Positions 45,044-54,272 of a stretch of 64,000 bases of DNA are shown piece after piece. The stretch lies in NCBI RefSeq assembly GCF_001469165.1, contig NZ_JABX01000027.1:1-64000 (forward strand), written 5' to 3'. The notes under the pieces were generated by a model. That model ran no database searches and was not told where the DNA came from. It saw only the letters and a program-made list of their open reading frames with translations. The stretch comes from Thiohalocapsa sp. ML1 (GTDB lineage Bacteria > Pseudomonadota > Gammaproteobacteria > Chromatiales > Chromatiaceae). Position 1 is the first letter of the stretch. The number at the start of each line of letters is the position of its first letter. Position numbers and translations under genes: made by a program.

Positions 45044-45440
45044 AGCCGCGCGTCTGCGAGACGGCTGGGATTCCGGTCCCGATTTCAGGTCGGAAGGATG
45101 CACTCTCGATGGTGGCGCCCCGGCGCAACGCCGACAGACGCTCCGGCGCCAGAGTGCCCAGGGCGCGCCAGGCGCCCTTGAGCTCGTCGATCTCGGCGAC
45201 GAGGGAGAGCATCTCCGGGCTATCGATCCAGGCGAGCACGGCGTCGCCGTCGACGACTTGTCCCGCATCCAGCTCGGCGAGGGCCTCCTGCGTTTCCTCG
45301 TCACGAAGCGGCCGCAGATCCTCACGCTCCAGGTACGCGCGCACGGCGTCGTTGATGATCCAGCCCTTGGAGCGACGCAGGCGTGCCGCCGTGGCGTCGA
45401 GCCGCTGCACGAGATCGTCGGGCATCCGGACGCGTGTCAT
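45042..45440 (-). CDS. Ribbon-helix-helix protein fused to a Fic N-terminal fragment
   Basis: The first ~80 residues are a CopG-type DNA-binding antitoxin: MTRVRMPDDLVQRLDATAAR, KGWIINDAVRAYLERED, AELDAGQVVDGDAVLAWIDS. From there the frame continues with PEMLSLVAEIDELKGAWRAL, then GTLAPERLSALRRGATIES, which resembles the N-terminus of Fic-family proteins. It stops inside the inverted repeat. It is thus a chimaera of an antitoxin and a truncated fic gene. The ATG at 45440 is chosen because the RHH begins there. It may still work as a DNA-binding protein. Confidence 0.6.
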   Translation of the reverse strand: MTRVRMPDDLVQRLDATAARLRRSKGWIINDAVRAYLEREDLRPLRDEETQEALAELDAGQVVDGDAVLAWIDSPEMLSLVAEIDELKGAWRALGTLAPERLSALRRGATIESASFRPEIGTGIPAVSQTRG

Positions 45441-45572
45441 ACCGTCATACCCGTGGCTCGAATCCGCTGGTGTTTTAATGCACCGCATTATAGTTCTTGG
45501 CCGCGGTAGGCCGGAGTTTGCTGATTTTTTGCTCTGCGCCGCCTCGATCGCTTCAGCAGCGGCGAGCCGCTC

Positions 45573-47234
45573 TCAGTCTCCATCCGCAAACAACGCCCGC
45601 CAGAACAGCACGAAGCTCATCGCGAGCATCGCGCCGGCGGCGGCCGGCAGGAGCCAGGGCAGCTCCGCCCAGGGCTCGCCGAAGAGCAGCACGGCACTCG
45701 CGAAGCCGGCGAGCCCGAGCGCGCCAAAGGTTGCGAGCAGGCGGCGGTTGTTGTCGCCCAGATTCCGGCGGATGGCCTTGAGGTCGCCGGTGGCGCCGTC
45801 CGGGTAGATGGCGGCCTGGCGCTCGAGCTGGTCGATGATGCGGGTCAGCGCAACGGGCAGGTCCGGCAGTCGCTCGGCCAGCGCGGGCCAGTTGTGCAGC
45901 GTGCGCTCGACCAGTCGCTTGGCGCCGATCTGCTCGCGCATCCAGCGCTCCATGTAGGGCTTGGCGGTGGTCCAGAGGTCGAGTTGCGGATAGAGCTGGC
46001 GGCCCAGGCCCTCGATGTGGATCAGGGTCTTCTCCAAGAGCACGAGCTGCGGCTGGATCTCCATGTCGAAGCGGCGCGCGGTCTGGAACAGGTTGACCAG
46101 GAAGTTGCCGAAGCTGATCTCGGCGATGGGCTTCTCGAAGATGGGCTCGCACACGGTGCGGATCGCGGATTCGAACTCCTCGACCCGGGTGCCGAGCGGC
46201 ACCCAGCCGGACTCCAGGTGCAGCTCCGCCACGCGCCGATAGTCGCGCCGGAAGAACGCGAGCAGGTTCTCGGCGAGGTAGCGCTGGTCTTCCTTCGTGA
46301 GCGTGCCGACGATGCCGAAGTCCACGGAGATGTAGCGCCCGGACGGCTCCACGAAGATGTTGCCGGGGTGCATGTCCGCGTGGAAGAAGTTGTCGCGGAA
46401 CACCTGCGTGAAGAAGATCTCGACCCCGCGGGTGCCGAGCTGGCGCATGCTGATGCCCTGCGCCTTCAGCTCCTCGACCTTCGACACCGGGGTGCCGTAG
46501 ATGCGCTCCATCACCATCACGTTCGGGCGCGTCCAGTCCCAGTACACCTCAGGGATGTACAAGAGCTCGCTGTGCTTGAAGTTGCGCCGAAGCTGCGAGG
46601 CGTTGGCGGCCTCCCGTTGCAGGTTCAGCTCATCGAGGATGGTCTTCTCGTACTCGCGCACCACCTCCACCGGCCGCAGCCGCCGCCCGTCCGGCCAGTA
46701 GCGCTGGGCGAGGCCGGCGAAGGCGTAGAGCAGGTCCACGTCGCGGCGGATGATCTTCTCGATGCCGGGGCGCAGCACCTTGACGATGACCTCGCGCCCA
46801 TCCTTGAGCTGCGCCGTGTGCACCTGTGCGATGGACGCGGACGCGAGCGGGGTCTCGTCGAAGGCGTCGAGCACCGCCTCCACCGGCCGTCCCCAGGCCT
46901 TTTCGATGAGCGCGCGGGCCTCGCTGCCCGGAAAGGGCGGCACGCGGTCCTGGAGCTTGGCCAGCTCCTCGGCCATGTCCGCCGGCAGCAGGTCCACGCG
47001 CGTGGACAGGAGCTGGCCGAACTTGATGAAGATGGGCCCGAGCTCCTCCAGCGCGAGCCGCACCCGCACCGGAAACGCGGGCAGGTCGCGCTTGAACCAG
47101 TTCCAGGGCGCCAGGTGCACGAGAAAACGCACCGGGCGCAGCACCGGGATGGACGCCACCACCTCATCGAGTCCGTGCTTCAAGAGCACGAGGTTGATGT
47201 GCAGCAGCCGCAGCGTCTGCGGGAGGCGAAGCAT
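45573..47234 (-). CDS. ubiB: Ubiquinone biosynthesis kinase-like protein UbiB
   Basis: UbiB is an atypical protein-kinase-like ATPase needed for ubiquinone synthesis, anchored in the membrane. The 553-residue product has the KxGQ motif ([14 protein letters not shown]), the Ala-rich loop [16 protein letters not shown], the [11 protein letters not shown] catalytic segment, SVDFGIVG, and two C-terminal membrane helices (about 500-545). It is the third gene after ubiE and ubiJ on the minus strand. Confidence 0.95.
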   Translation of the reverse strand: MLRLPQTLRLLHINLVLLKHGLDEVVASIPVLRPVRFLVHLAPWNWFKRDLPAFPVRVRLALEELGPIFIKFGQLLSTRVDLLPADMAEELAKLQDRVPPFPGSEARALIEKAWGRPVEAVLDAFDETPLASASIAQVHTAQLKDGREVIVKVLRPGIEKIIRRDVDLLYAFAGLAQRYWPDGRRLRPVEVVREYEKTILDELNLQREAANASQLRRNFKHSELLYIPEVYWDWTRPNVMVMERIYGTPVSKVEELKAQGISMRQLGTRGVEIFFTQVFRDNFFHADMHPGNIFVEPSGRYISVDFGIVGTLTKEDQRYLAENLLAFFRRDYRRVAELHLESGWVPLGTRVEEFESAIRTVCEPIFEKPIAEISFGNFLVNLFQTARRFDMEIQPQLVLLEKTLIHIEGLGRQLYPQLDLWTTAKPYMERWMREQIGAKRLVERTLHNWPALAERLPDLPVALTRIIDQLERQAAIYPDGATGDLKAIRRNLGDNNRRLLATFGALGLAGFASAVLLFGEPWAELPWLLPAAAGAMLAMSFVLFWRALFADGD

Positions 47235-47345
47235 GTGCGGCGGGTATCCTTAAGGATGCGGGCGACGTGTCGCGGCGCGGGTTACAGCAGGTTGAGCGCC
47301 CGGCTGGCGTCGGGCTGGCGGACGCGGCTTGTCCGGGCGGCCTGG

Positions 47346-48002
47346 TCAGCCGCCGCGCTGGCGTTGCAGGCGCTCGACCCGGGCGGCGAGGCGCTCCACG
47401 TCGTCGCGCAGCGTGTCCACGGCGGCGAGAAAGGCCTCCAGCTCCGAGCGGCTCGGCAGCACGGCGGCCTCTTCTTGCAGGTACTCGCGCAGGTTCTGCG
47501 CGGCGACATCGCCGCTGCGCCCGGCCCAGCGGCTGCCGGCTTGGGCGCGCTGCACCAGCCGATGCGCCAGCGTGTCGCCGAGCAGCTTGGAGAGCTGCTC
47601 TTCCCAGTCGATGTCGAGACCGCGAAAGACATCGCCCAGGGTCTGCGCGAGGCGATTGTCGCCGTCGATCCGGATGGTACCGGCGAACACCGCGTCCTCG
47701 CGATTGCGGGCGAGCACCATGCCCAGGAGCGCCACCGGGCTGCCGCGGACGACGCAGTCGGGCGGCGCCTCGTAGGCGGAAAACAAGAACAGCCGGTCCT
47801 CGCCGGGCACCACGTAAAGGTGCGTGCCGAAGCCGGTGAGATCGAGCCTGAGCACCTGGCCCTGCACGCCAGCCAGTCGCGCGGCGCCCTCCGGGTCCAG
47901 CGCCAGCACGCCGTTGACAGTGCCCTCGGCAGCGGCCAGCAGCGCGTCTGGCAACTGGATGCCGGTGGCTTCGGCGCCGCCCATGTCTGCGCCCGTGCTC
48001 AC
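47346..48002 (-). CDS. ubiJ: Ubiquinone biosynthesis accessory factor UbiJ
   Basis: UbiJ binds lipids through an SCP2 domain and helps organise the Ubi complex. The 218-residue product has the SCP2-like N-terminal part ([30 protein letters not shown]) and a C-terminal coiled coil ([20 protein letters not shown]). The GTG at 48002 overlaps the ubiE stop (GTGA); an ATG six codons in is the alternative. The position between ubiE and ubiB is the standard arrangement. Confidence 0.9.
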   Translation of the reverse strand: MSTGADMGGAEATGIQLPDALLAAAEGTVNGVLALDPEGAARLAGVQGQVLRLDLTGFGTHLYVVPGEDRLFLFSAYEAPPDCVVRGSPVALLGMVLARNREDAVFAGTIRIDGDNRLAQTLGDVFRGLDIDWEEQLSKLLGDTLAHRLVQRAQAGSRWAGRSGDVAAQNLREYLQEEAAVLPSRSELEAFLAAVDTLRDDVERLAARVERLQRQRGG

Positions 48003-48745
48003 AGCTTGTATCCCCGATGGATGGCGACGATGCCGCCGGTGTGGTTCTCGTAGCTCGCGCGCTCGAAGCCGGCCTGCTCCAGCATGCCGAGCAGCGTCTC
48101 CTGGTCCGGATGCATGCGGATGGACTCGGCCAGATAGCGGTAGCTGGCGGAATCGCCGGCGACCAGCCGCCCGAGCACCGGCAGCACACTGAAGGAGTAG
48201 GCGTCGTAGACCTTCTCCAGCGGCTTGGTGGTCGGGTGCGAGAACTCCAGGATCAGCGCGCGCCCGCCCGGGCGCAGCACGCGGTACATCTCGTTCAGCG
48301 CCAACTGCTTGTGCGTGACGTTGCGGAGCCCAAAGGCGATGGTAACGCAGTCGAAACTGTCCGACGCGAACGGCAGCGCCTCGGCGTTGGCCTGGCAGTA
48401 GTCGAGGTTGCCGACGACGCCGGCGTCCACCAGCCGCGTGCGGCCTTGATTCAGCATCGCGGCGTTGATGTCGGACATCACCACCTCGCCGTCGGCGCCG
48501 ACGATGCGTGCGAAGCGCTCGGCGAGGTCGCCGGTGCCGGCGGCGAGGTCCAGCACCCGCTGCGCGCGGCGCACGCCCGCCATCTCGATGGTGCGGCGCT
48601 TCCAGAGCCGGTGGATGCCGAGCGACATCAGGTCGTTCATCAGGTCGTAGCGCGACGCCACGGAGTCGAACACGGCCCGCACGCGCTCCTGCTTCTCGGC
48701 GACCGGGACTTCTTCGTAGCCGAAATGGGTCTTGTCTTCAGACAC
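47999..48745 (-). CDS. ubiE: Demethylmenaquinone/2-octaprenyl-6-methoxy-1,4-benzoquinol methyltransferase
   Basis: UbiE C-methylates the quinone ring in ubiquinone (and menaquinone) synthesis. The 248-residue protein has [20 protein letters not shown] near the N-terminus, the SAM site [30 protein letters not shown] and the conserved [20 protein letters not shown]. It is the first gene of ubiE-ubiJ-ubiB. Confidence 0.96.
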   Translation of the reverse strand: MSEDKTHFGYEEVPVAEKQERVRAVFDSVASRYDLMNDLMSLGIHRLWKRRTIEMAGVRRAQRVLDLAAGTGDLAERFARIVGADGEVVMSDINAAMLNQGRTRLVDAGVVGNLDYCQANAEALPFASDSFDCVTIAFGLRNVTHKQLALNEMYRVLRPGGRALILEFSHPTTKPLEKVYDAYSFSVLPVLGRLVAGDSASYRYLAESIRMHPDQETLLGMLEQAGFERASYENHTGGIVAIHRGYKL

Positions 48746-49139
48746 AGGGCGGGCTCCATCAGATATCAGGCGGCTATTCTAACCGCGGCGCGGGGGTCGC
48801 GCGTGGGAGGCGCTGGGTACGAGAGCTTCGCTGCGGGAATATCGAGACAGGCGCGTGGTTGACGGTGTTGACTGGAGTGTTGACCACCAGGTCAACACAG
48901 CGGCGGAGCCGGTTGCACTGATCGCGAGCGAGGAGCCGACCTGGAGGTCGGCTCTCCGGCCCGCTCCGGCCCGCTCCGGCCCGCTCCGGCCCGCTCCGGC
49001 CCCGGGCGGGCAAGTGCTTCGCTGCCGAGCTGCCAAGACCGGGCTCCGTCTATGCCGTTTACTTTCGTGCCGAGGCTCTACCTCGGCACCTAAGCGTCCT
49101 GTGTCCCTCCCGCCTCAGCCCTCGGCCCTCGGCCCTTCT
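48746..49139. repeat. Composite intergenic repeat element, copy D (inverted), and heptamers
   Basis: No gene. GTTGAC half-sites lead into the palindrome GTTGACC-ACC-AGGTCAAC (48879-48896), then 36 bp later GAGCCGACCT-GG-AGGTCGGCTC (48933-48954), then five CCGGCCCGCT decamers (48955-49000). The region ends with CCCTCGG heptamers (49115-49137) just before the DUF971 stop. Confidence 0.78.
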
Positions 49140-49502
49140 TCAAGAGGGCCGCTCCTTGCGCGCGTAACCCGCCTTCTCCAGCTCGGCCAGGTAGTCGGAC
49201 CAGAGCCCTTCCTGATTCTTGCCCAGGCTGTAGAGGTACTCCCAGGAGAAGATGCCGGTGTTGTGCTCGTCGTCGAAGTGCAGACACACGGCATAGTGGC
49301 CGACGGGCTCGATCCGGTCGATGTTCACGAATTCCTTGCCGATCTGCAGCACGCGCTGCCCGGGGCCGTGGCCCTGGACCTCGGCGGATGGCGAGTAGAC
49401 CCGCAGCAGCTCAACAGGCAGCGTGAAGTGCGCGCCGTCGTCGAAGCTGATCTCCAGCACCCGCGAGTTGCGGTGCAGGTTGAATTCGGTCGGGGTAGGC
49501 AT
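49140..49502 (-). CDS. DUF971 (gamma-butyrobetaine hydroxylase-like N-terminal) protein
   Basis: A 120-residue single-domain protein: EFNLHRNSRVLEISFDDGAH, ELLRVYSPSAEVQGHG and FDDEHNTGIFSWEYLYSLG. The domain occurs as the N-terminal Zn-binding part of gamma-butyrobetaine hydroxylases and as a stand-alone protein in proteobacteria, where it has been linked to Fe-S handling; the usual zinc cysteines are not obvious here. It lies between hslU and ubiE, a conserved gene order in related genomes. Confidence 0.88.
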   Translation of the reverse strand: MPTPTEFNLHRNSRVLEISFDDGAHFTLPVELLRVYSPSAEVQGHGPGQRVLQIGKEFVNIDRIEPVGHYAVCLHFDDEHNTGIFSWEYLYSLGKNQEGLWSDYLAELEKAGYARKERPS

Positions 49503-49631
49503 GGCTGACTCCTTAAAGACGGCTTAATCGGGACAGCCGATCAAGATGGGCCGACGGCGGCGCCGGTTCAATGTGGAAACCTGTTGGGGCACGAAGCGCG
49601 GCGAGCAGTGCGCGGGTGGTGTTGCGCTCGC

Positions 49632-49692
49632 CTAGCACCTAGCACCTAGCACCTAGCACCTAGCACCTAGCACCTAGCACCTAGCCCCTTCC
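49632..49692. repeat. CCTAGCA heptamer array
   Basis: About seven perfect CCTAGCA units follow one CCTAGCA-like start at 49632 and end in CCTAGCCCC next to the hslU stop. It is the same family as at 254-319 and 23880-23940. Confidence 0.9.
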
Positions 49693-51027
49693 TCAAAGAA
49701 TGTACTGCGACAAATCCTCATCCGCCGCCAGCTCGCCCAAGTTCTGGTCCACGTAGGCGGCGTTGATGGTCACCGTCACGCGATCGAGCTCGGAGGCATT
49801 GAACGACACGTCTTCCAGCAGCCGCTCCATGACCGTGTGCAGCCGGCGGGCGCCGATGTTCTCGGTCAGCTCGTTGACCTGGAAGGCGATCTCGGCAAGG
49901 CGCCGGATGCCGTCGTCGGTGAACTCGATGTTCACGCCCTCGGTGGCGAGCAGCGCGGCGTACTGGTCGGTCAGGGACTCGTTCGGCTCGGTCAGGATGC
50001 GCACGAAGTCGTCGGTGCTGAGCGCGGAGAGCTCGACGCGGATGGGCAGGCGCCCCTGCAGCTCCGGGATCAGGTCCGACGGCTTGGCGAGCTGGAAGGC
50101 GCCGGAGGCGATGAACAGCACGTGGTCGGTCTTGATGGCGCCGTACTTGGTGGACACGGTGCTGCCCTCCACCAGCGGCAACAGGTCGCGCTGCACGCCC
50201 TCGCGCGACACGTCGGCGCCGCCCATGTGCTCGGCGCGGCGCGTGACCTTGTCGATCTCGTCCAGAAAGACGATGCCGTTGTCCTCGACGTTGCGCAGCG
50301 CCCGCTGCTTCATCTCTTCCTCGTTGACCAGCTTGGCCGCCTCCTCGTCCTTCAGCACCGAGCGCGCCTCGGCCACGCGCATGCGTCGGCGCTTGGTGCG
50401 CTGGGAGCCTAAGTTCTGGAACAGGCCCTGGAGCTGGCTCGTCATCTCCTCCATGCCGGGCGGCGCCATGATCTCGACGCCGAGCGGGCTCTGGCGGACC
50501 TCGATCTCGATCTCTTTGTCGTCGAGCTCGCCGGCGCGGAGCTTGACGCGGAATTTCTCGCGCGTGGCGCTGCTGGCATTGGCGCCGCGGCTGTCTTCCT
50601 CGAAGCCCGAGGGCTTCGGCAGCAGCGCATCGAGGATGCGCTCCTCGGCGGCGGACTCGGCCTTGCCGGCGTTCGCGTCCATCTCCTTCTCGCGCTCCAT
50701 CTTGATGGCGATGTCGGCGAGATCGCGGACGATGGACTCAACATCACGCCCCACATAGCCCACCTCGGTGAACTTGGTGGCCTCGATCTTGATGAAGGGC
50801 GCGTCCGCGAGCTTCGCGAGCCGGCGCGCGATCTCGGTCTTGCCGACGCCGGTGGGGCCGATCATCAGAATGTTCTTCGGCGTGATCTCGGAGTGCATGG
50901 GCTCCGGGATCTGCGCCCGCCGCCAGCGGTTGCGCAGCGCGATGGCCACGGCGCGCTTGGCCGCGTCCTGGCCGATGATGTGCTTGTCCAGCTCGGCGAC
51001 GATGCGCTTGGGTGTGATCTCGGACAT
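49693..51027 (-). CDS. hslU: ATP-dependent protease ATPase subunit HslU
   Basis: HslU (ClpY) unfolds substrates for the HslV peptidase. The 444-residue AAA+ protein has Walker [21 protein letters not shown] (about 57-64), the pore motif GYVGRD, an intermediate domain (about 110-240) and Walker [13 protein letters not shown], and ends in the conserved DEDLSQYIL, which inserts into HslV. It lies 99 bp downstream of hslV. Confidence 0.96.
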   Translation of the reverse strand: MSEITPKRIVAELDKHIIGQDAAKRAVAIALRNRWRRAQIPEPMHSEITPKNILMIGPTGVGKTEIARRLAKLADAPFIKIEATKFTEVGYVGRDVESIVRDLADIAIKMEREKEMDANAGKAESAAEERILDALLPKPSGFEEDSRGANASSATREKFRVKLRAGELDDKEIEIEVRQSPLGVEIMAPPGMEEMTSQLQGLFQNLGSQRTKRRRMRVAEARSVLKDEEAAKLVNEEEMKQRALRNVEDNGIVFLDEIDKVTRRAEHMGGADVSREGVQRDLLPLVEGSTVSTKYGAIKTDHVLFIASGAFQLAKPSDLIPELQGRLPIRVELSALSTDDFVRILTEPNESLTDQYAALLATEGVNIEFTDDGIRRLAEIAFQVNELTENIGARRLHTVMERLLEDVSFNASELDRVTVTINAAYVDQNLGELAADEDLSQYIL

Positions 51028-51126
51028 GATTGCCTACGATGGTGATAGCCCGGGCGACGACAGGGGGCCCGGCGGGCTGTTGCGAGCGCGCGGCAATGCT
51101 GCGCGCGCTGGGTGCGGGAGCTGCGC

Positions 51127-51684
51127 TCAGTCGGCGCCGAGCTCCTCCAGCACCAGGTTGTGATTGGTATAGATGCAGATGTCGGCGGCGATGCCCAAGG
51201 CCCGCTCGACGATGTCGCGCGCGGACAGCTCGGTGTGCTCCAGCAGCGCGCGTGCCGCGGCCTGCGCAAAGCCGCTGCCGGAGCCGATGGACATGATGTC
51301 GTGCTCGGGCTCCAGCACGTCGCCGGTGCCCGTGATGATCAACGACGCCTCCCGGTCCGCCACACAGAGCATGGCCTCCAGCCGGCGCAGCATGCGGTCG
51401 GTGCGCCAATCCTTGGCCAGCTCCACCGCGGAGCGGGTCAGGTTGCCTTGGTGCTTTTCGAGCTTGCCCTCGAAGCGCTCGAACAGCGTGAAGGCATCCG
51501 CTGTCGCCCCGGCGAAGCCCGCGAGCACCTGGCCCTTGTAGAGCCGGCGCACCTTGCGCGCGTTGCCCTTCATCACCGTCTGGCCAAGCGAGACCTGGCC
51601 GTCGCCGCCGATGACGACGGCGCCGTCGCGACGCACGCCGAGGATCGTCGTTCCGTGAAACTGTTCGCCGTGAAATTGTTCCAT
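51127..51684 (-). CDS. hslV: ATP-dependent protease subunit HslV
   Basis: HslV (ClpQ) is the proteasome-like peptidase of HslUV. The catalytic Thr is the one exposed in [12 protein letters not shown] after removal of an 11-residue leader. [20 protein letters not shown] and [18 protein letters not shown] are family blocks. The leader contains the pentapeptide EQFHG twice in tandem, whereas relatives usually have it once, a small in-frame duplication of 15 bp. Confidence 0.96.
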   Translation of the reverse strand: MEQFHGEQFHGTTILGVRRDGAVVIGGDGQVSLGQTVMKGNARKVRRLYKGQVLAGFAGATADAFTLFERFEGKLEKHQGNLTRSAVELAKDWRTDRMLRRLEAMLCVADREASLIITGTGDVLEPEHDIMSIGSGSGFAQAAARALLEHTELSARDIVERALGIAADICIYTNHNLVLEELGAD

Positions 51685-51835
51685 GCTGCTGACTCGATGA
51701 AAGCGGAAGGATGACGCCGGGCGGCGCCGTCGGCGGCGTTAGACCCTGTTGTGGACCCGGGATTCTACGCCGTTCGGCAGACCGCGGCAGCGCATGGCCC
51801 GCCGATGGGCGGAGCGCCGCCGCTGCCGGGGGTGC

Positions 51836-52381
51836 TCAATCGGCCGGCGCGCGCTCGCTGCCGGCCGCGGGTGCCGCTCGCTCGGCTGCTTCGCCGGCGC
51901 CGCCGAAGTCCTCTTCCCAGGGCTGGTTGCGGCAGATGGCACGGGCATCGAGCAGCAGGCCGAAGATCTCGTGCAGGCGCTCGGGGATGCGGATGACGCC
52001 GTTCACGGCGCCGTACTTCTCCGCCAAGAGCTCGCGCGGCTGGCGGGCGAGATCGAACAGGTCTACCAGATGCATGCACCAGTCGTCGAAATACCGCGGA
52101 CCGATCTGCTCGAACGCGATCAGCTCGACCTCGTGGTGGCGGTTATCGCGGATGATGCGGTTGAAGAGGTGGTTCACGGGCTTGTCAGGCCCCTCCAGCA
52201 CCTGCAGGAACTTGTCGCCCGACATCAGCAAGAGCCCCGTGATGCCGTGCGCGGCGTTGTAGTCGGCGCTCTTGTGTACGAGCGCCCGCAGGTCCTCATT
52301 GGGCAGAAAGGACTCGGAGCAGGTGCTGCGGTAGATGAGGCGGCAGTCGCCCATGGATGGGACTCGCGGTGTCGGCGGCAT
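51836..52381 (-). CDS. BLUF-domain blue-light photoreceptor
   Basis: A FAD-binding blue-light sensor of 181 residues. With the longest start the key BLUF residues are Tyr17 (RLIYRST), Asn42 (ADYNAAHGITG), Gln60 (FLQVLEG), and Trp101/Met103 (DDWCMHLVDL), corresponding to Tyr21, Asn45, Gln63, Trp104 and Met106 of AppA. No output domain follows; the tail (about 125-181) is helical then Ala/Glu-rich, so it is a short single-domain BLUF that must signal through a partner. ATG at 52354 is an alternative start. Confidence 0.88.
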   Translation of the reverse strand: MPPTPRVPSMGDCRLIYRSTCSESFLPNEDLRALVHKSADYNAAHGITGLLLMSGDKFLQVLEGPDKPVNHLFNRIIRDNRHHEVELIAFEQIGPRYFDDWCMHLVDLFDLARQPRELLAEKYGAVNGVIRIPERLHEIFGLLLDARAICRNQPWEEDFGGAGEAAERAAPAAGSERAPAD

Positions 52382-52467
52382 GGTGGCGTCGGCGAGCGCC
52401 TTGGTATGCCATGAAGCTTGACATTAGCAAAGGCACCGGGGATTGCAACCGCATGCGTCGTTGGCAC

Positions 52468-52500
52468 AAAAAAAACCCCGGACGCGAGCGTCCGGGGTCT
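52468..52500 (-). terminator. Rho-independent terminator of the fasciclin gene
   Basis: CCCCGGACG-CGAG-CGTCCGGGG is a perfect 9-bp stem (52476-52497), followed on the minus strand by a run of eight T (52468-52475). It lies about 80 bp downstream of the fasciclin stop. Confidence 0.92.
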
Positions 52501-52576
52501 TGCTGCCGCAACCTTGCCGGGACCGACGGTCCCGGCTGCGGCAGGTGCGCTGCGGCAGGTGCGCTGCGATGTTCGC

Positions 52577-53191
52577 TCAGCGGATCACACGGTCGATCAC
52601 GTGCACGACGCCGTTGGCTGCATAGAGCCCGGAGTTGATGACCTCGGCATTGGCAACCCCGACTTGGCCGTTGAAGCGCGCCGACGGGCCGATGTCGAGC
52701 GTGCTGCCGTCCATCGACTGCACGCTCTCGCCCTGGATCAGGGCCGTCGCCGAGTGCCGGCCCGGCACGATGTGCTTCTTGATGACCGCCGCCAGCGCGT
52801 CCTTGTCGGCGAGCATGGCCTCACGCTCCTCGGGCGCCATCTTGTCGAAGGCCTCATCGCTCGGCGCGAACACGGTGTAGGTGCCCTCCGCCGCCAGCAT
52901 GTCGTCCAGGCCGGCCAGCGCGATGGCCTCGCGGAAGTTGCCGAACACCCCGGAGCTGCCGAGGACATCGGCTAGGGTCTTGCCGCTCGCGTAGGCGGGA
53001 ATGCCCTGCACGTCGTAGGGCGCCAGCATGTCCTTCGGCTCCGCGTTCTCGGCGGCGACGTGGGCGCGAGCAAGCGTTTCGGGACCGGCGTAGCGCGAGC
53101 CAAGGGACAGCGCCGTCAGCGGGCCCAGGGCCATCGCGAGGCCCAGGATGGCGAGGGGGGTGTAGTTGAAGGTCTTGCTGGTCTCGGACAT
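52577..53191 (-). CDS. Fasciclin (FAS1) domain protein
   Basis: A 204-residue protein with one N-terminal hydrophobic segment (LAILGLAMALGPLTALSLGS), probably an uncleaved anchor or signal, and a single FAS1 domain: TLADVLGSSGVFGNFREAIA, GTYTVFAPSDEAFDKM, IVPGRHSATALIQGESVQSM and NGVVHVIDRVI. FAS1 domains mediate adhesion or ligand binding outside the cytoplasm. The gene is monocistronic, with a candidate sigma-70 promoter upstream and a strong terminator downstream. Confidence 0.88.
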   Translation of the reverse strand: MSETSKTFNYTPLAILGLAMALGPLTALSLGSRYAGPETLARAHVAAENAEPKDMLAPYDVQGIPAYASGKTLADVLGSSGVFGNFREAIALAGLDDMLAAEGTYTVFAPSDEAFDKMAPEEREAMLADKDALAAVIKKHIVPGRHSATALIQGESVQSMDGSTLDIGPSARFNGQVGVANAEVINSGLYAANGVVHVIDRVIR

Positions 53192-53292
53192 GTCAGTTCA
53201 CCTCAGGTTACGGTCGGACAAGTGTTGGGCGGTCACATTGCCGGCGCGATTCTTACGTCGACAAAACCTGGTCTCTGACCCGGCTGACGCAG

Positions 53293-53321
53293 ATCATTGC
53301 GTCTGCAAAAAGCCTTGACAA
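53293..53321 (-). promoter_or_regulatory. Candidate sigma-70 promoter of the fasciclin gene
   Basis: On the minus strand TTGTCA (53316-53321) and AATGAT (53293-53298) are separated by 17 bp, in an AT-richer region about 100 bp upstream of the start. Confidence 0.45.
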
Positions 53322-53883
53322 CGAATCCAGCAAATACTCCGAGGTTTCTGACCAATTTACTCGGGAATTAGCTCCCGACAAACCCTAAAGCGGCCACGAA
53401 CAAGTCCTGAACAGGCCTGGGCATCCGCTGGACCGGCCCTAGCGGATCTCTGTCGAAACCCTTGCAGACAGGAGGGGCGCGGCAGGTCGCAGCACCGGGG
53501 GAGGGCTTGCGCGGCGGGCGGGCTCAAGTTCTGAGTTACCCCCGCGCCTAGACTCTGCCCAACCCGCAGTCGCCGACGCCGATCCCTCAACGGCCGAGGC
53601 TTCCCCCAACCCCCCGGTGCGGGCCACTCAACCGCGGCCGTCGCTGCCCCCCGGCGGCGGTCGCGGTTTCTTCTTGCGCGCGCCGAGAAGTAGCGGGCCG
53701 CAGGCACCCCGGCGGCGGCGAGGTCGACGTCGCTGCCGGCATGGTGCTCGCCGACCGCGAGGGAGCCGTGACTCGATTCTATTAACCCTCGGCTGGGGCA
53801 TGCCGTGCTGCGGGCGGCGCGGACGTGAGGCGCAGTGCCGGGCAAGCGCCAAACAAGCGCCAGACAAGCGCCTGGACCTGCGC
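53322..53883. other. Gene-free stretch with short 12-bp repeats
   Basis: No open frame here resembles a known protein; those present are in GC-rich, Arg/Pro-rich shadow frames. CAAGCGCCARA occurs three times in tandem at about 53838-53871. The part next to the fasciclin promoter is AT-richer. Confidence 0.4.
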
Positions 53884-54120
53884 TCAGCCCCGATACAAGC
53901 GCCAGAACCGCTGCTCGTCGAAGCCGTCGAGCCGCGACTCGCCGACCAGGAGCACCGGCACGCCGCGCGCGCCCAAGCGCTCGAGCTCCTTGCGGGCGCG
54001 GGGACTGCTGCCGACATCCATCTCCCGAAACGCAATGCCCTCGCGCGTCAGAAAGGCCTTGGCACGGTTGCAATGCGGGCAGTTGGCGGCGCTGTAGAGA
54101 ACGACACGCTTCATGGCCAT
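53884..54120 (-). CDS. Glutaredoxin family protein
   Basis: A small thioredoxin-fold protein of 78 residues with the dithiol active site CPHC at about 14-17 (LYSAANCPHCNRAKAFL), the cis-Pro region GVPVLLVGE, and a C-terminal FDEQRFWRLY. It resembles NrdH/GrxC-like small glutaredoxins. The start is either the first ATG (MAMKRV) or the one two codons in. No partner gene is adjacent. Confidence 0.82.
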   Translation of the reverse strand: MAMKRVVLYSAANCPHCNRAKAFLTREGIAFREMDVGSSPRARKELERLGARGVPVLLVGESRLDGFDEQRFWRLYRG

Positions 54121-54235
54121 GGCTTGGCTCCGTTGTTGCCGGCGGGGCGTTTCCGCGGAGGCGCAACTTGGCAGCCAGCGGCGCCGTGCGCAACCCGCTC
54201 GTTTGGCAACGCACCACTGGCCAAGGCGGGCTCCC

Positions 54236-54262
54236 TTAGCCCTTAGCCCTTAGCCCTTCCCG
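54236..54262. repeat. CCCTTAG heptamer array (short)
   Basis: Three to four CCCTTAG units lie between the glutaredoxin start region and the end of the methyltransferase gene; a variant of the CCTAGCC family. Confidence 0.8.
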
Positions 54263-54272
54263 ACCGCTGTCC

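Noticed and set aside
49632-49685. Regular repeats resembling a CRISPR array
   Set aside because: The unit is only 7 bp without spacers; no cas genes are present.
53357-54217. 286-codon minus-strand frame over the fasciclin-glutaredoxin gap
   Set aside because: Composition is Arg/Ala/Pro-rich without motifs, and it overlaps the well-supported glutaredoxin in another frame.
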